Shown here: positions 7,726-18,578 of the stretch, piece by piece
How positions within the stretch are numbered: position 1 is the stretch's first letter
Layout: every line of letters begins with the position of its first letter
Source of the DNA: Geodermatophilus poikilotrophus
GTDB taxonomy: Bacteria; Actinomycetota; Actinomycetes; Mycobacteriales; Geodermatophilaceae
NCBI RefSeq assembly: GCF_900111455.1
Contig: NZ_FOIE01000006.1
Location: 248,001-312,000, forward strand
Length of the DNA: 64,000 nucleotides
Direction of reading: 5' to 3'
The notes under the pieces: generated by a model
Databases searched by the model: none
Told to the model about the DNA's origin: nothing
The model's input: the letters and a program-made list of their open reading frames with translations, nothing else
Made by a program: the position numbers and the translations under genes

Positions 7726-10415
7726 TGCCTGCCGTCCGGTCGTCCGGCCCGGTCCTCGGGCTGCTCGGGTCGCTCGCCGCCGTCACCGCGGCCCTGGAGC
7801 TGACCGGGTCCCCGCTCGCCCCCGCGCTCGTCCCCGCCTGCCTGGCCCTCGGGTCCGGCGCGACGGCGGTCGTGGCGCAGCGCGCGGCGTCCCGGCTGCC
7901 CGGCCGGTCCGCGCGGCCGTGGCGGGCGATCGCGCTGGCCACCGCGCTGCTGGCGTTCGGGCAGGTGCTGGCCACCGTGCGTTCCGGGGCGCACCTGGAG
8001 TTCGGTGGCGCGGAGGACGTGCCGATGCTGCTGGCGGTCCCGGTCGCCGTGCTCGCCGCGATGCGGCTGCTGCCCCCGCGGTCGCGCCGGTGGCCGGGCT
8101 CGCGGGCGGTGCTCGACGGCGCCATCGCCACGCTCGCCGTCGCCCTGCTCGGCCACGTGCTGCTGGCCGCCCTGCTCGCCGGTGTGCAGGGCGCGGCCGA
8201 CGGGCTGATCGCGGTCGGCTACCCGGCCGTGGGCGCGGTGCTCGTCGGGGTCGGGCTGGTCACCGTCACCGCGGTCCGCGGCGCGCGCCGGACGGCCGCG
8301 GTCTGGCTGCTGGCCGCCTCGGTCGCGATGGCCGTGGTGGCGGTGGGCGGCGCGCTCGGCCGGACGCTGGGCAGCACCGCCGCCACCGTCGTCACCGAGC
8401 AGGCCTGGCTGGCCATGCTCGCCGCGAGCGTGCTGGCCGTGCGGTCCGACCCCGGGGAGCCGGCCACCCCGGACCACGACCGGCCGATCGTCCCGCTGCG
8501 CGGCCTGGTGCTGGCCTCGGGCGTCGCGTCCGGCGTCCTGCTGCTGCTGCTCGCCGGTGCGCTGGCCGGGCGCCCGCTGGACCCGGTCGAGGCCGCTGGG
8601 GGAGCGGCGCTGGTCGCGATCACCTCGCTGCGCACCGCGCTGTGGGCGACCGACGGCTACCGGCTCACCCGGCGCCTGCTGCGCACCGAGGGCTACTTCC
8701 GCGCGCTGGTGCACAGCGGGGACGCGGTCACCCTCGTGCTCGACGGCGCCGGCCGGATCGGCTGGGCATCGGGCGCCGTGGAGGCCCAGCTGGGCTGGAC
8801 CGACCGCGAGCTCACCGGGCGGCTGCTCGCCGAGCTGCTGGACGACGGCGACCGCGACCTGGTCGCCCGGGTCGCGCAGGCGGTGCGCGGCGGCACCACG
8901 GTCGGCCTCCTGCCGGCGACCGTGCGGCTGCGGACCCGCGACGGCAGCCGGCGCGACGTCGACGTCACCGGCGCCGCCTCCGCCGGCGCCGCCCCGGCCG
9001 CCGTGTCCGGCCCCGGCGGCCGCACCGGGCTGGTCCTGCACCTGCGGGACGTCACCGACCGGAGCAGCAGCCGGCGCGAGCTGGAGCGGATGGCGTACAC
9101 CGACTTCCTCACCGGGCTGCCCAACCGCGCCCGCCTCATGGCCGCGCTCGGCGAGGTCTGGACCGCAGCGGCCCCTGGCTGCCTGCTGCTGGTGGACCTC
9201 GACGGCTTCAAGGCGGTCAACGACGTCGCCGGACACGACGCCGGCGACCGGTTGCTCTGCGAGGTGGCCGAGACGCTGCGCTCGGCGGCGCGGGAGGACG
9301 ACGTCGTGGCCCGGCTCGGCGGCGACGAGTTCGCCGTCCTCGTGCGGGCCGGCCGGGAGGAGGCCACCGTGCTCGCCGAGCGGCTGGTCGTGCTGCTCGA
9401 CCGCGACCACCGGCCGCCGGCCCCGGACGGCAGCGCCCGTGGCGGGCTGGTGCTGCCGGTGTCCGGCAGCGTCGGCGTGGCGGAGCTGCGCGCCGGCGAG
9501 GACCCCGCCGAGGCGGTCCGCCGGGCCGACCTGGCGCTGCGGGCGGCCAAGGCCGCCGGCAAGAACTGCGTCCGCACCACCGGCGAGGCGCTGGACCGGG
9601 TGGTCGACCGGCGCGCCCGGCTGGCTCGGGACCTGCCCGGAGCGATCGTCGACGGCGGCCTGTCGCTGGCGCTGCAGCCGGTCGTGGGCCTGGAGGAGGG
9701 CCGCGTCCTCGGCCTGGAGGCCCTGGTGCGCTGGCGGCACCCGGACCTGGGCGACGTCCCGCCGGAGGAGTTCGTCGGGGTGGCCGAGGACGAGGGCCTC
9801 ATCGTCCCGCTGCAGCGCTGGGTGCTCGCAGCCGCGACCGCGGCGCTCGCGCCGCTGCTGGCGGAGGGCCACGACCTGCAGCTCGGGGTGAACGTGTCCG
9901 TCCGGCACCTGCAGGCCGGCTGCCTGGCCGCCGACGTGACCCGGGCCCTCGCCGCGTCCGGCGTGCCGGCCTCCCGGCTGATGCTGGAGATCACCGAGTC
10001 GGTGCTCGTCGACGCCGAGGACCGGGTCGAGCGCGAGCTCGCCGCGCTGCGCGAGGCCGGCTGCATGATCTCGATCGACGACTTCGGCACGGGCCACTCC
10101 ACCCTCGCCCGGCTCGCCCGGCTGCCCGTCGACGTCCTCAAGATGGACCGCGACTTCGTGGCCCACATCGAGGACGACCCGCGCACCGCGGCCGTCGTCG
10201 CGAGCGTCGTGGAGCTCGGCCGCACCCTGGGCCTGGACGTCGTCGCGGAGGGCGTGGAGACCCCCGGGCAGCTGGCGGTGCTGCGCGGACTGGGCTGCCG
10301 GTTCCTCCAGGGGTACCTGCTCGGCCGCCCCGTGCCCGCCGCGGAGCTGCCTGCGGTGCTGGCCGCTCCCCGTGCGGGCGTGCTGGACGACGACCGGCTG
10401 CCGTCCCAGGTCTGA
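7725..10415 (+). CDS. Membrane PAS-GGDEF-EAL protein (both motifs intact)
   Basis: An 896-residue paralogue of the preceding gene, starting at the ATG in its TGATG overlap. About 300 residues of membrane helices are followed by a PAS-like domain (from about 320). The GGDEF domain has the exact motif GGDEF near residue 531 and REDD five residues before it, which fits the RxxD inhibitory I-site. The EAL domain has EALVRW, LGVNVS, EITES, DDFGTG, LKMD, EGVETP and QGYLLGRP. It is potentially bifunctional, making and degrading c-di-GMP with product inhibition of the cyclase. Which activity dominates cannot be read from sequence. A promoter and attenuator for ilvB follow immediately. Confidence 0.92.
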   Translation: MPAVRSSGPVLGLLGSLAAVTAALELTGSPLAPALVPACLALGSGATAVVAQRAASRLPGRSARPWRAIALATALLAFGQVLATVRSGAHLEFGGAEDVPMLLAVPVAVLAAMRLLPPRSRRWPGSRAVLDGAIATLAVALLGHVLLAALLAGVQGAADGLIAVGYPAVGAVLVGVGLVTVTAVRGARRTAAVWLLAASVAMAVVAVGGALGRTLGSTAATVVTEQAWLAMLAASVLAVRSDPGEPATPDHDRPIVPLRGLVLASGVASGVLLLLLAGALAGRPLDPVEAAGGAALVAITSLRTALWATDGYRLTRRLLRTEGYFRALVHSGDAVTLVLDGAGRIGWASGAVEAQLGWTDRELTGRLLAELLDDGDRDLVARVAQAVRGGTTVGLLPATVRLRTRDGSRRDVDVTGAASAGAAPAAVSGPGGRTGLVLHLRDVTDRSSSRRELERMAYTDFLTGLPNRARLMAALGEVWTAAAPGCLLLVDLDGFKAVNDVAGHDAGDRLLCEVAETLRSAAREDDVVARLGGDEFAVLVRAGREEATVLAERLVVLLDRDHRPPAPDGSARGGLVLPVSGSVGVAELRAGEDPAEAVRRADLALRAAKAAGKNCVRTTGEALDRVVDRRARLARDLPGAIVDGGLSLALQPVVGLEEGRVLGLEALVRWRHPDLGDVPPEEFVGVAEDEGLIVPLQRWVLAAATAALAPLLAEGHDLQLGVNVSVRHLQAGCLAADVTRALAASGVPASRLMLEITESVLVDAEDRVERELAALREAGCMISIDDFGTGHSTLARLARLPVDVLKMDRDFVAHIEDDPRTAAVVASVVELGRTLGLDVVAEGVETPGQLAVLRGLGCRFLQGYLLGRPVPAAELPAVLAAPRAGVLDDDRLPSQV

Positions 10416-10424
10416 CGACACGCG

Positions 10425-10478
10425 GTCCCACTGGATGGGACAGCGCGGTTGACGGCCCGGCTGGTCGAGGCGCACAGT
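10425..10478 (+). promoter_or_regulatory. ilvBNC promoter with upstream inverted repeat
   Basis: TTGACG (10449-10454) and CACAGT (10473-10478) are 18 nt apart, and the leader-peptide GTG begins 6 nt after the -10. Just upstream, GTCCCA-ctgga-TGGGAC (10425-10441) is an inverted repeat that could be an operator or the end of the preceding transcript. Confidence 0.55.
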
Positions 10479-10484
10479 GGCCCC

Positions 10485-10520
10485 GTGCGTCCGGCGTGCC
10501 TGCTCCTCGTAGTCGCCTAG
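10485..10520 (+). CDS. ilvB leader peptide (VRPACLLLVVA)
   Basis: An 11-codon ORF, GTG to TAG, encoding V-R-P-A-C-L-L-L-V-V-A. Three Leu codons are followed by two Val codons (GTA, GTC) directly before Ala-stop. GTA is rare in this genome style, as expected of a charging sensor. There is no Shine-Dalgarno; the promoter places the transcript start at the GTG. Two hairpins follow, the second with a T-rich tail. Attenuation of ilvBNC by a leader peptide is established in Corynebacterium; its operation here is inferred from this layout. Confidence 0.72.
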   Translation: MRPACLLLVVA

Positions 10521-10586
10521 CGCGTCGGTCCTCCCGACCGACGCGCTGACCCCTCTGTGCCCGCAGGCACGAGGGGTCTTTCGTTT
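10519..10586 (+). terminator. ilvB attenuator: stop-codon hairpin plus terminator
   Basis: Hairpin 1 pairs AGCGCGTCGGTC (10519-10530), whose first two bases are the AG of the leader stop TAG, with GACCGACGCGCT (10536-10547): 12 perfect pairs, 5-nt loop. Hairpin 2 pairs GACCCCTC-tg-TGCC (10548-10561) with GGCA-c-GAGGGGTC (10566-10578) and is followed by TTTCGTTT, a good intrinsic terminator. A ribosome held on the Leu/Val codons would cover the 5' arm of hairpin 1. How that prevents hairpin 2 is not obvious from the primary sequence. Confidence 0.7.
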
Positions 10587-10711
10587 GCGGGCCCCGACCT
10601 CCCTCCCGACGGCCGCCGGCCCGCGCCGCAGGCACCCGCGCCGCACACCGCACGGCCCCGTCCAGGGGCGCCCCGCAGAAGGCCATGACACAGGCACCGC
10701 CAGGAGACGCC

Positions 10712-12583
10712 ATGACCAGCACCACCCCGAGTGGGTCCGCCACCCGTGAGGCCGCCGAGGCACTGACCGGGGTCGAGACCACCGCCCGCTCGGTCGAGGA
10801 GGCCGCCGCCGAGCCGCTCACCGGCCTCACCGGGGCGCAGAGCCTCGTCCGGTCGCTCGAGGCGGTCGGCGTCGAGGTGGTCTTCGGCATCCCGGGCGGG
10901 GCCATCCTGCCTGCCTACGACCCGCTGTTCGACTCGCGGGTCCGCCACGTCCTGGTCCGCCACGAGCAGGGCGCCGGGCACGCCGCGCAGGGCTACGCCT
11001 CGGCCACCGGGCGGGTCGGCGTCTGCATCGCCACCTCGGGCCCGGGTGCGACCAACCTGGTCACCCCGCTGGCCGACGCCTACATGGACTCGGTCCCGAT
11101 CGTGGCGATCACCGGCCAGGTCCCGACGGCGGCGATCGGCACGGACGCCTTCCAGGAGGCGGACATCCGCGGCATCACGATGCCCATCACCAAGCACAAC
11201 TTCCTGGTCACCGACGCCCGCGAGATCCCGCAGCGGATCGCCGAGGCCTTCCACCTGGCCTCGACCGGCCGCCCCGGCCCGGTGCTCGTCGACATCCCCA
11301 AGGACGTCCTGCAGGCGACGACCGAGTTCTCCTGGCCCCCGCGGCTGGACCTGCCCGGCTACAAGCCCACCACCCGCCCGCACGGCAAGCAGGTCCGTGA
11401 GGCCGCCGCGCTGATCGCCGCCGCCCGCCGTCCGGTGCTCTACGTCGGGGGCGGCGTCCTCAAGGCCCAGGCCACCGCGGAGCTGGCCGAGCTGGTCGAG
11501 CTCACCGGCGCCCCGGTGGTCACCACGCTGATGGCCCGCGGCGCGTTCCCCGACAGCCACCCGCAGAACCTGGGCATGCCGGGCATGCACGGCAACGTCA
11601 CCGCGGTGACCGCGCTGCAGAAGGCCGACCTCATCGTCGCCCTCGGCGCCCGGTTCGACGACCGGGTCACCGGTCAGCTCTCCACGTTCGCACCGAACGC
11701 GAAGGTGGTGCACGCCGACATCGACCCAGCCGAGATCGGCAAGAACCGCAAGGCCGACGTCCCGATCGTCGGCGACGCGCGGGAGACCATCGCCGAGCTC
11801 GTCCCGGCGCTGCGGGCCGAGCACGAGGCCGGCCGCACCCCCGACCTCGCCTCCTGGTGGGCGCAGCTCGACGACTGGCGGACGCGCTACCCGCTCGGCT
11901 ACGACTGGCCCGAGGACGGCTCGCTGTCCCCGCAGTACGTGATCGAGCGGCTGGGGGCGATCGCCGGACCCGACGCGGTCTACACCTCCGGCGTCGGCCA
12001 GCACCAGATGTGGGCCGCCCAGTTCATCCGGTACGAGAAGCCGGGCACCTGGCTCAACAGCGGCGGCCTCGGGACGATGGGCTACGCCGTCCCCGCGGCG
12101 ATGGGGGCCAAGTACGGCTGCCCCGACACCACCGTCTGGGCCATCGACGGCGACGGCTGCTTCCAGATGACCAACCAGGAGCTCGCCACCTGCGCCATCG
12201 AGGGCATCCCGATCAAGGTGGCCCTCATCAACAACGGCAACCTCGGCATGGTGCGGCAGTGGCAGACCCTCTTCTACGAGGGCCGCTACTCCAACACCAA
12301 GCTGCACCCGGTGGACGCCGAGGGCCGGCCCAAGCCGGTGCGCATCCCCGACTTCGTGGCCCTCGCCGAGGCGCTGGGCTGCGTCGGCCTGCGCTGCGAG
12401 TCCAAGGACGACGTCGACGCGGTGATCGAGAAGGCCATGGCGATCGACGACGCCCCGGTGGTCATCGACTTCGTCGTCGGCGCCGACGCCCAGGTGTGGC
12501 CGATGGTCGCCGCGGGCGCCAGCAACGACGACATCCTGGCCGCGCGCGGCCTGCGCCCGGTCTTCGGCGACGGACAGGTCTAG
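10712..12583 (+). CDS. ilvB: Acetolactate synthase, large (catalytic) subunit
   Basis: 623 residues. It condenses two pyruvates to acetolactate, or pyruvate with 2-oxobutyrate to acetohydroxybutyrate, using ThDP, FAD and Mg2+. [15 protein letters not shown] and the ThDP-activating Glu (about residue 85, in [13 protein letters not shown]) are present. The C-terminal ThDP/Mg motif ([11 protein letters not shown] ... [12 protein letters not shown]) is intact. A Met at 10685 is in frame, but the ATG at 10712 has AGGAG five nt upstream and is preferred. It is the first gene of ilvBNC, under leader-peptide attenuation. The stop codon's last G starts a repeat hairpin. Confidence 0.97.
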   Translation: MTSTTPSGSATREAAEALTGVETTARSVEEAAAEPLTGLTGAQSLVRSLEAVGVEVVFGIPGGAILPAYDPLFDSRVRHVLVRHEQGAGHAAQGYASATGRVGVCIATSGPGATNLVTPLADAYMDSVPIVAITGQVPTAAIGTDAFQEADIRGITMPITKHNFLVTDAREIPQRIAEAFHLASTGRPGPVLVDIPKDVLQATTEFSWPPRLDLPGYKPTTRPHGKQVREAAALIAAARRPVLYVGGGVLKAQATAELAELVELTGAPVVTTLMARGAFPDSHPQNLGMPGMHGNVTAVTALQKADLIVALGARFDDRVTGQLSTFAPNAKVVHADIDPAEIGKNRKADVPIVGDARETIAELVPALRAEHEAGRTPDLASWWAQLDDWRTRYPLGYDWPEDGSLSPQYVIERLGAIAGPDAVYTSGVGQHQMWAAQFIRYEKPGTWLNSGGLGTMGYAVPAAMGAKYGCPDTTVWAIDGDGCFQMTNQELATCAIEGIPIKVALINNGNLGMVRQWQTLFYEGRYSNTKLHPVDAEGRPKPVRIPDFVALAEALGCVGLRCESKDDVDAVIEKAMAIDDAPVVIDFVVGADAQVWPMVAAGASNDDILAARGLRPVFGDGQV

Positions 12584-12639
12584 GACCCCCTCTCCCCCCA
12601 CCACTCGCTCCGCTCGCGGCGGGGCCCTGAGAGGGGGCC
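12583..12639 (+). repeat. Stop-linked covarying hairpin, copy B (after ilvB)
   Basis: The arm GG-A-CCCCCTCTC (12583-12594), with a bulged A, pairs with GAGAGGGGGCC (12629-12639). The loop holds a CACTCGCTCCGCTCGCGGCGGGG variant and ends in CCCT. The first base of the arm is the G of the ilvB TAG. Because ilvN lies 38 nt further on, a full terminator here would cut the operon, so partial read-through or mRNA processing is more likely. Confidence 0.7.
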
Positions 12640-12676
12640 GACCGCTGAGCACGTTGGCACCTGGAAGGAACGTTGA

Positions 12677-14320
<1,644 letters not shown>

Positions 14321-14325
14321 GGGGA

Positions 14326-14432
14326 GGACCAGCCTCCCCCGCGGAGGACCTCGTCCGCCACGCCCCCGCAAGCCCGGGGCGAGCCTCCGGACGAGGCCAT
14401 CCGGGCTCGGCGCGGGTCCCCGGAGGGTGGCC
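14326..14432 (+). repeat. Nested pair of stop-linked hairpins, copy I (after ilvC)
   Basis: Outer arms GG-A-CCAGCCTCC (14326-14337) and GGAGGGTGGCC (14422-14432) pair with one mismatch. Inside lies a second complete hairpin, GG-A-CCTCGTCCG (14346-14357) with CGGACGAGGCC (14388-14398). Both keep the bulged-A format of the family. The inner copy appears inserted into the outer loop. Confidence 0.6.
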
Positions 14433-14449
14433 GCTCCCGCACGTCACGA

Positions 14450-14487
14450 GGAGGGCCCCTGCTGCCGAACGGCAGCAGGGGCCCTCC
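14450..14487. terminator. Strong bidirectional hairpin ending ilvBNC
   Basis: GGAGGGCCCCTGCTGCC (14450-14466), loop GAAC, and the exact complement (14471-14487) give a 17-bp perfect stem. It lies between ilvC and a convergent minus-strand gene ending at 14503, so it can serve both directions. No clear T-tract on either side. Confidence 0.7.
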
Positions 14488-14502
14488 GCCGTTCCCGGAG
14501 AC

Positions 14503-14937
14503 TCAGCCGTCGCGGTGCGCGGCGAACCACTCGCGGGACGGTGCCTGCAGCAGGAGCACCACGGCGCCGACGGCGAGCAGCAGGAGCAGTGCGGGCAGGA
14601 GGCTCACGCCCTGACCCTGCAGGAAACCGACGACGAGGCCGACCAGGGCGACGACCCCGGTGACCGCCGACGCAGCGACCAGGGGCCGGCGGTCGCGGCC
14701 CCGGAGGACCGAGACGGCGCCCCAGAGGCACGTCGCCGTCAGCGCGAGGTAGAGAACGCCGAACAGCGCCAGCAGGCCCGACTCGGCGCTGAACGTGAAG
14801 GACACCAGCGCCACCAGGAACAGCAGCGTGGCCTCCGCGAAGCCCGCGATGCCCGCCATGAGGACGTGCGGCGGCCGCTGTGGCACTCCGGCCCCGGGAC
14901 GACCGGTCGAGGACACGGGGCGCTCCCCTCGGGGCAT
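14503..14937 (-). CDS. Hypothetical four-helix membrane protein
   Basis: 144 residues: a short polar N-terminus, four hydrophobic segments from about residue 27 to 131, and a C-terminal REWFAAHRDG. It shares this layout and the WFAAHR/FYAAHR tail with the neighbouring upstream protein, so the two look like diverged paralogues. Its ATG overlaps the upstream TGA by one base (TGATG), indicating translational coupling. Function unknown. Confidence 0.65.
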   Translation of the reverse strand: MPRGERPVSSTGRPGAGVPQRPPHVLMAGIAGFAEATLLFLVALVSFTFSAESGLLALFGVLYLALTATCLWGAVSVLRGRDRRPLVAASAVTGVVALVGLVVGFLQGQGVSLLPALLLLLAVGAVVLLLQAPSREWFAAHRDG

Positions 14938-15746
14938 CAGCGGCCGGCCCGCCGGGCGCGGTGCGCGGCGTAGAACTGCGCGGCCGGCCGCAGGCAGAGC
15001 AGCACGACGATCGCCAGGGCCGCGAGGAAGACGAGCAGGGAGAACACGACCTCGCCCCCACCCACCCCGCCGGTGGCGACCTCGGAGAGGACGGCGAGCA
15101 GGAACAGCCCGGTGACCGCCACGGCGATCGCCCCGCCCACCAGCAGCAGCACGCGGCTGCGCCCGGTCAGCGCGCGCACCGAACCCCAGATCATGAGCGC
15201 CGTCCAGATGAGGGCGAGCACCCCGAAGCCGATCCCGAAGAGCAACGCGAAGTCGGTGACCTCGCCGATCTCGCTGGGGTCGACGTCGCTCAGGGTGGGG
15301 TCACTGGCGACGACGTCCTCGAGGACGGTCCCCACCAGCGCCCCGCCGAGGAGCAGGCCGAGGGCCGTCAGCGCGCCGACCGCGCTGAAGACGAAGCCGA
15401 GCACCGCGGCCACCACGACCGGCGCGGGCCGGGCCGGCACCGCCGTCTGGCCGTACGGCCCGTACTGACCGCCGTACTGCCCGTACTGCCCGTACTGCAG
15501 CCCGTACTGACCCTGGGGTGGGTACTGGCCGTAGCCGCCCGGCTGGCCGTACTGCGGGTACCCGGACCCGCCGTGCGGCTGGACCTGCGGCTGCCCCGGG
15601 CCGTGGGGGGAGGGCTGGTACTGCTGGCCCCCGTACGGCTGCCCCTGCTGCCCGCCCGACCCGTACTGCGGCGGCTGCCCGTACTGCTGCGGGGGCTGGT
15701 ACCGCGGGTCGGTGCTCGAGCCGTGCTCGTCGTCGTGGGTGCTCAT
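14937..15746 (-). CDS. Membrane protein with Gln/Tyr/Gly/Pro-rich disordered N-terminus
   Basis: 269 residues. The first ~100 are low complexity, dominated by QYGQ, GQYG and PPQ units (for example QYGQYGQYGGQYGPYG), with almost no hydrophobic core, like other actinobacterial PYGQ-rich membrane proteins. Then come four predicted helices, with an acidic extracytoplasmic loop (DPTLSDVDPSEIGE) between helices 1 and 2, and a C-terminal FYAAHRARR tail. The start ATG at 15746 follows GGAGGGGACC. No enzymatic motif is visible. A role in membrane or cell-envelope organisation is speculation; the disordered tail may drive self-association. Confidence 0.68.
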   Translation of the reverse strand: MSTHDDEHGSSTDPRYQPPQQYGQPPQYGSGGQQGQPYGGQQYQPSPHGPGQPQVQPHGGSGYPQYGQPGGYGQYPPQGQYGLQYGQYGQYGGQYGPYGQTAVPARPAPVVVAAVLGFVFSAVGALTALGLLLGGALVGTVLEDVVASDPTLSDVDPSEIGEVTDFALLFGIGFGVLALIWTALMIWGSVRALTGRSRVLLLVGGAIAVAVTGLFLLAVLSEVATGGVGGGEVVFSLLVFLAALAIVVLLCLRPAAQFYAAHRARRAGR

Positions 15747-15919
15747 GGTCCCCTCCGTCAGCGCCGGCGTCCCGCCGACCGTTCGCGACCAGGACGACGG
15801 CCTGGTCGTGCGCCAGGATGTCGGCCCGTCCGCACCCGGGCAAGCGACCCCACCCCTCCGGCGGGGGGTGCCCGAGGACGGGGGGCGGGGTGGTCGGCCC
15901 CGCGGCGGGCGGTCGTCCC

Positions 15920-15925
15920 TAGGCT
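15920..15925 (+). promoter_or_regulatory. -10 hexamer TAGGCT of serA
   Basis: TAGGCT followed by 8 nt and the GTG at 15934, the spacing used by leuB and ddl. It predicts a leaderless serA mRNA. Confidence 0.5.
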
Positions 15926-15933
15926 GTGCTCCC

Positions 15934-17535
15934 GTGACCACGACTGCGCCCGTCGTCCTGATCGCCGAGGAACTCGCCCCCAGCGTGCTGGAGGTGCTGG
16001 GGCGCGACGTCGAGATCCGGCACGTCGACGGCGCCGACCGCGCCGCCCTGCTGCCGGCGCTGGCCGACGCCTCGGCGGTGATGATCCGCAGCGCCACGCA
16101 GATCGACGCCGAGGCGCTGGCCGCCGCTCCGAACCTGAAGGTGGTCGCCCGGGCCGGCATCGGCCTGGACAACGTCGACGTGCCCGCGGCCACCGAGCGC
16201 GGCGTCCTGGTCGTCAACGCGCCAACGTCGAACATCGTCAGCGCGGCCGAGCACGCGGTGGCGCTGCTGCTGGCCGCCGCCCGGCACATCCCGGCCGCCG
16301 ACGCGTCGCTGCGCGAGGGCGCCTGGAAGCGCTCCAAGTTCACCGGCGTCGAGGTCACCGACAAGGTCGTCGGCGTGGTCGGGCTGGGCCGGATCGGCCA
16401 GCTGGTCGCCCAGCGCCTGGCCGCCTTCGGGGTCACGCTGATCGCCTACGACCCCTACATCCAGCCGGGCCGCGCCGCGCAGCTCGGCGTCCGCATGGTG
16501 TCGCTGGAGGAGCTGCTCCGCGAGGCGGACTTCATCACCATCCACCTGCCCAAGACGCCGGAGACCCTCGGCCTCATCGGCGCCGCCGAGCTGGCCACCA
16601 CCAAGCGCGGCGTGATCATCGTCAACGCCGCCCGCGGCGGGCTGGTCGACGAGGCCGCCCTCGCCGAGGCGCTGGCATCGGGCCAGGTCGGCGCGGCCGG
16701 CATCGACGTCTACGCCACGGAGCCGTGCACCGACAGCCCGCTGTTCGGGCTGGCCAACACCGTCGTGACCCCGCACCTGGGCGCCTCGACGACGGAGGCG
16801 CAGGACAAGGCCGGCACCGCGGTGGCCCACTCGGTGCGGCTGGCGCTGCAGGGCGAGTTCGTGCCGGACGCGGTGAACGTCCAGGCCGGCGGGGTCGTCG
16901 CCGAGGACGTCCGCCCCGGCCTGCCGCTGGCCGAGAAGCTCGGCCGCGTGTTCACCGCCGTCGCCGGCGGGCTGGCCCAGTCGGTCACCGTCGACGTCCG
17001 CGGCAAGATCGCCGAGTTCGACGACTCGGTCCTGCAGCTCGCCGTCCTCAGGGGCGTCTTCTCCGACGTCGTGGCGGAGCAGGTCACCTACGTCAACGCC
17101 CCGCTGTTCGCCGACCAGCGCGGCCTGGAGGTCGCGCTCACCACCGACGTGGAGAGCCCCGACTACCGCAACCTGATCCGGGTCCGCGGCGCGATGTCCG
17201 ACGGCACCGAGGTGACCGTCTCGGGCACCCTCTTCGGCAAGAACCAGGTGCCCAAGCTGGTCGAGGTCAACGGCTTCGACATGGACCTGGACGCGGCGGG
17301 CTACCTGCTCTTCTTCGTCTACACCGACCGGCCCGGCGTCGTCGGCACGGTCGGCGCGGCGCTGGGCGAGGCGGGCGTCAACATCGCCGGCGCGCAGGTC
17401 AGCCGCACCACCCGCGGCGGCGAGGCGCTCATGGCGGTGACCGTCGACAGCCCCGTCCCGGCCGAGCTGCTCGGCGACATCGCCGGCCGGATCGGCGCGC
17501 GTGAGGCCCGCTCCGCGGACCTGACCCCCCGCTGA
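15934..17535 (+). CDS. serA: D-3-phosphoglycerate dehydrogenase
   Basis: 533 residues, the long actinobacterial form with catalytic, intervening (ASB) and C-terminal ACT domains. It oxidises 3-phosphoglycerate to phosphohydroxypyruvate, the first step of serine synthesis. Visible motifs: [24 protein letters not shown] (NAD binding), [22 protein letters not shown] (catalytic Arg), and HLGAST with the catalytic His. The ACT domain ([20 protein letters not shown]) is the serine feedback site in the family. The GTG at 15934 is preferred to upstream in-frame starts because of the -10 hexamer 8 nt before it. It lies between ilvBNC and leuB. Confidence 0.96.
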   Translation: MTTTAPVVLIAEELAPSVLEVLGRDVEIRHVDGADRAALLPALADASAVMIRSATQIDAEALAAAPNLKVVARAGIGLDNVDVPAATERGVLVVNAPTSNIVSAAEHAVALLLAAARHIPAADASLREGAWKRSKFTGVEVTDKVVGVVGLGRIGQLVAQRLAAFGVTLIAYDPYIQPGRAAQLGVRMVSLEELLREADFITIHLPKTPETLGLIGAAELATTKRGVIIVNAARGGLVDEAALAEALASGQVGAAGIDVYATEPCTDSPLFGLANTVVTPHLGASTTEAQDKAGTAVAHSVRLALQGEFVPDAVNVQAGGVVAEDVRPGLPLAEKLGRVFTAVAGGLAQSVTVDVRGKIAEFDDSVLQLAVLRGVFSDVVAEQVTYVNAPLFADQRGLEVALTTDVESPDYRNLIRVRGAMSDGTEVTVSGTLFGKNQVPKLVEVNGFDMDLDAAGYLLFFVYTDRPGVVGTVGAALGEAGVNIAGAQVSRTTRGGEALMAVTVDSPVPAELLGDIAGRIGAREARSADLTPR

Positions 17536-17537
17536 CC

Positions 17538-17543
17538 TAGGGT
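17538..17543 (+). promoter_or_regulatory. -10 hexamer TAGGGT of leuB
   Basis: TAGGGT lies 8 nt before the leuB ATG, only 2 nt after the serA stop. It implies an independent leaderless transcript. Confidence 0.5.
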
Positions 17544-17551
17544 CGGTGCCC

Positions 17552-18574
17552 ATGCGCCTGGCAGTGATCCCTGGAGACGGCATCGGCCCGGAGGTGGTGG
17601 CCGAGGGCCTCAAGGTCCTCCGCGCGGTCGCTCCCGACGTCGAGAGCACCCCCTACGACCTCGGTGCGTCGCGGTGGCAGCGCACCGGCGAGCTGCTGCC
17701 CGACACGGTGCTCGACGAGCTGCGCCAGCACGACGCGATCCTGCTGGGTGCCATCGGCGACCCGAGCGTCCCGCCGGGCATCCTCGAGCGCGGGCTGCTG
17801 CTGCGGCTGCGCTTCGAGCTCGACCACCACGTCAACCTGCGACCGGCCCGCCTCTTCGACGGCGTCCGCAGCCCGCTGGCCGCCCCCGGCGCCATCGACA
17901 TGCTCTGCGTGCGCGAGGGGACCGAGGGGCCCTACGTCGGGAACGGCGGCGTGCTGCGCCGCGACACCCCGCACGAGGTGGCCACCGAGGTCAGCCTGAA
18001 CACCGCGTTCGGCGTGGAGCGGGTCGTCCGCTACGCCTTCGAGCGGGCCCTGGCCCGGCCGCGCCGGCACCTGACGCTGATCCACAAGACCAACGTGCTC
18101 ACCCACGCCGGGTCGCTGTGGTCGCGGACGGTCGAGGAGGTCTCCGCGGAGTTCCCCGAGGTCACCGTCGCCTACCAGCACGTCGACGCGGCCTCGATGT
18201 TCTTCGTGACCGACCCGGGCCGCTTCGACGTCATCGTCACCGACAACCTCTTCGGCGACATCGTCACCGACCTGGCGGCGGCCGTCACCGGCGGCATCGG
18301 GCTGGCCGCCAGCGGCAACCTCGACGCCTCGGGCACGAACCCCAGCATGTTCGAGCCGGTGCACGGCTCGGCCCCGGACATCGCCGGGAAGGGCGTCGCC
18401 GACCCGACGGCCACGGTGCTGTCGGCGGGGCTGCTGCTCGACCACCTCGGCCGTGCCGACCAGTCCCGCAAGGTCAACGCCGCGGTCGCCTTCGACCTCT
18501 CCACCCGCGACCCGGAGGCCCAGGTCCGCACCGAGGAGGTCGGCGACCGGCTCGCCGCGCTCGCCGGCGGCTGA
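17552..18574 (+). CDS. leuB: 3-isopropylmalate dehydrogenase
   Basis: 340 residues, the short actinobacterial LeuB. It oxidatively decarboxylates 3-isopropylmalate to 2-oxoisocaproate (leucine), and 3-methylmalate to 2-oxobutyrate in the citramalate route. Motifs: [43 protein letters not shown] (catalytic Asp/metal) and [14 protein letters not shown] (NAD binding). The ATG at 17552 is chosen over a GTG two codons earlier because the TAGGGT hexamer is spaced for it. cimA, whose product can share LeuB downstream, is the next gene. Confidence 0.97.
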   Translation: MRLAVIPGDGIGPEVVAEGLKVLRAVAPDVESTPYDLGASRWQRTGELLPDTVLDELRQHDAILLGAIGDPSVPPGILERGLLLRLRFELDHHVNLRPARLFDGVRSPLAAPGAIDMLCVREGTEGPYVGNGGVLRRDTPHEVATEVSLNTAFGVERVVRYAFERALARPRRHLTLIHKTNVLTHAGSLWSRTVEEVSAEFPEVTVAYQHVDAASMFFVTDPGRFDVIVTDNLFGDIVTDLAAAVTGGIGLAASGNLDASGTNPSMFEPVHGSAPDIAGKGVADPTATVLSAGLLLDHLGRADQSRKVNAAVAFDLSTRDPEAQVRTEEVGDRLAALAGG

Positions 18575-18578
18575 GAGA

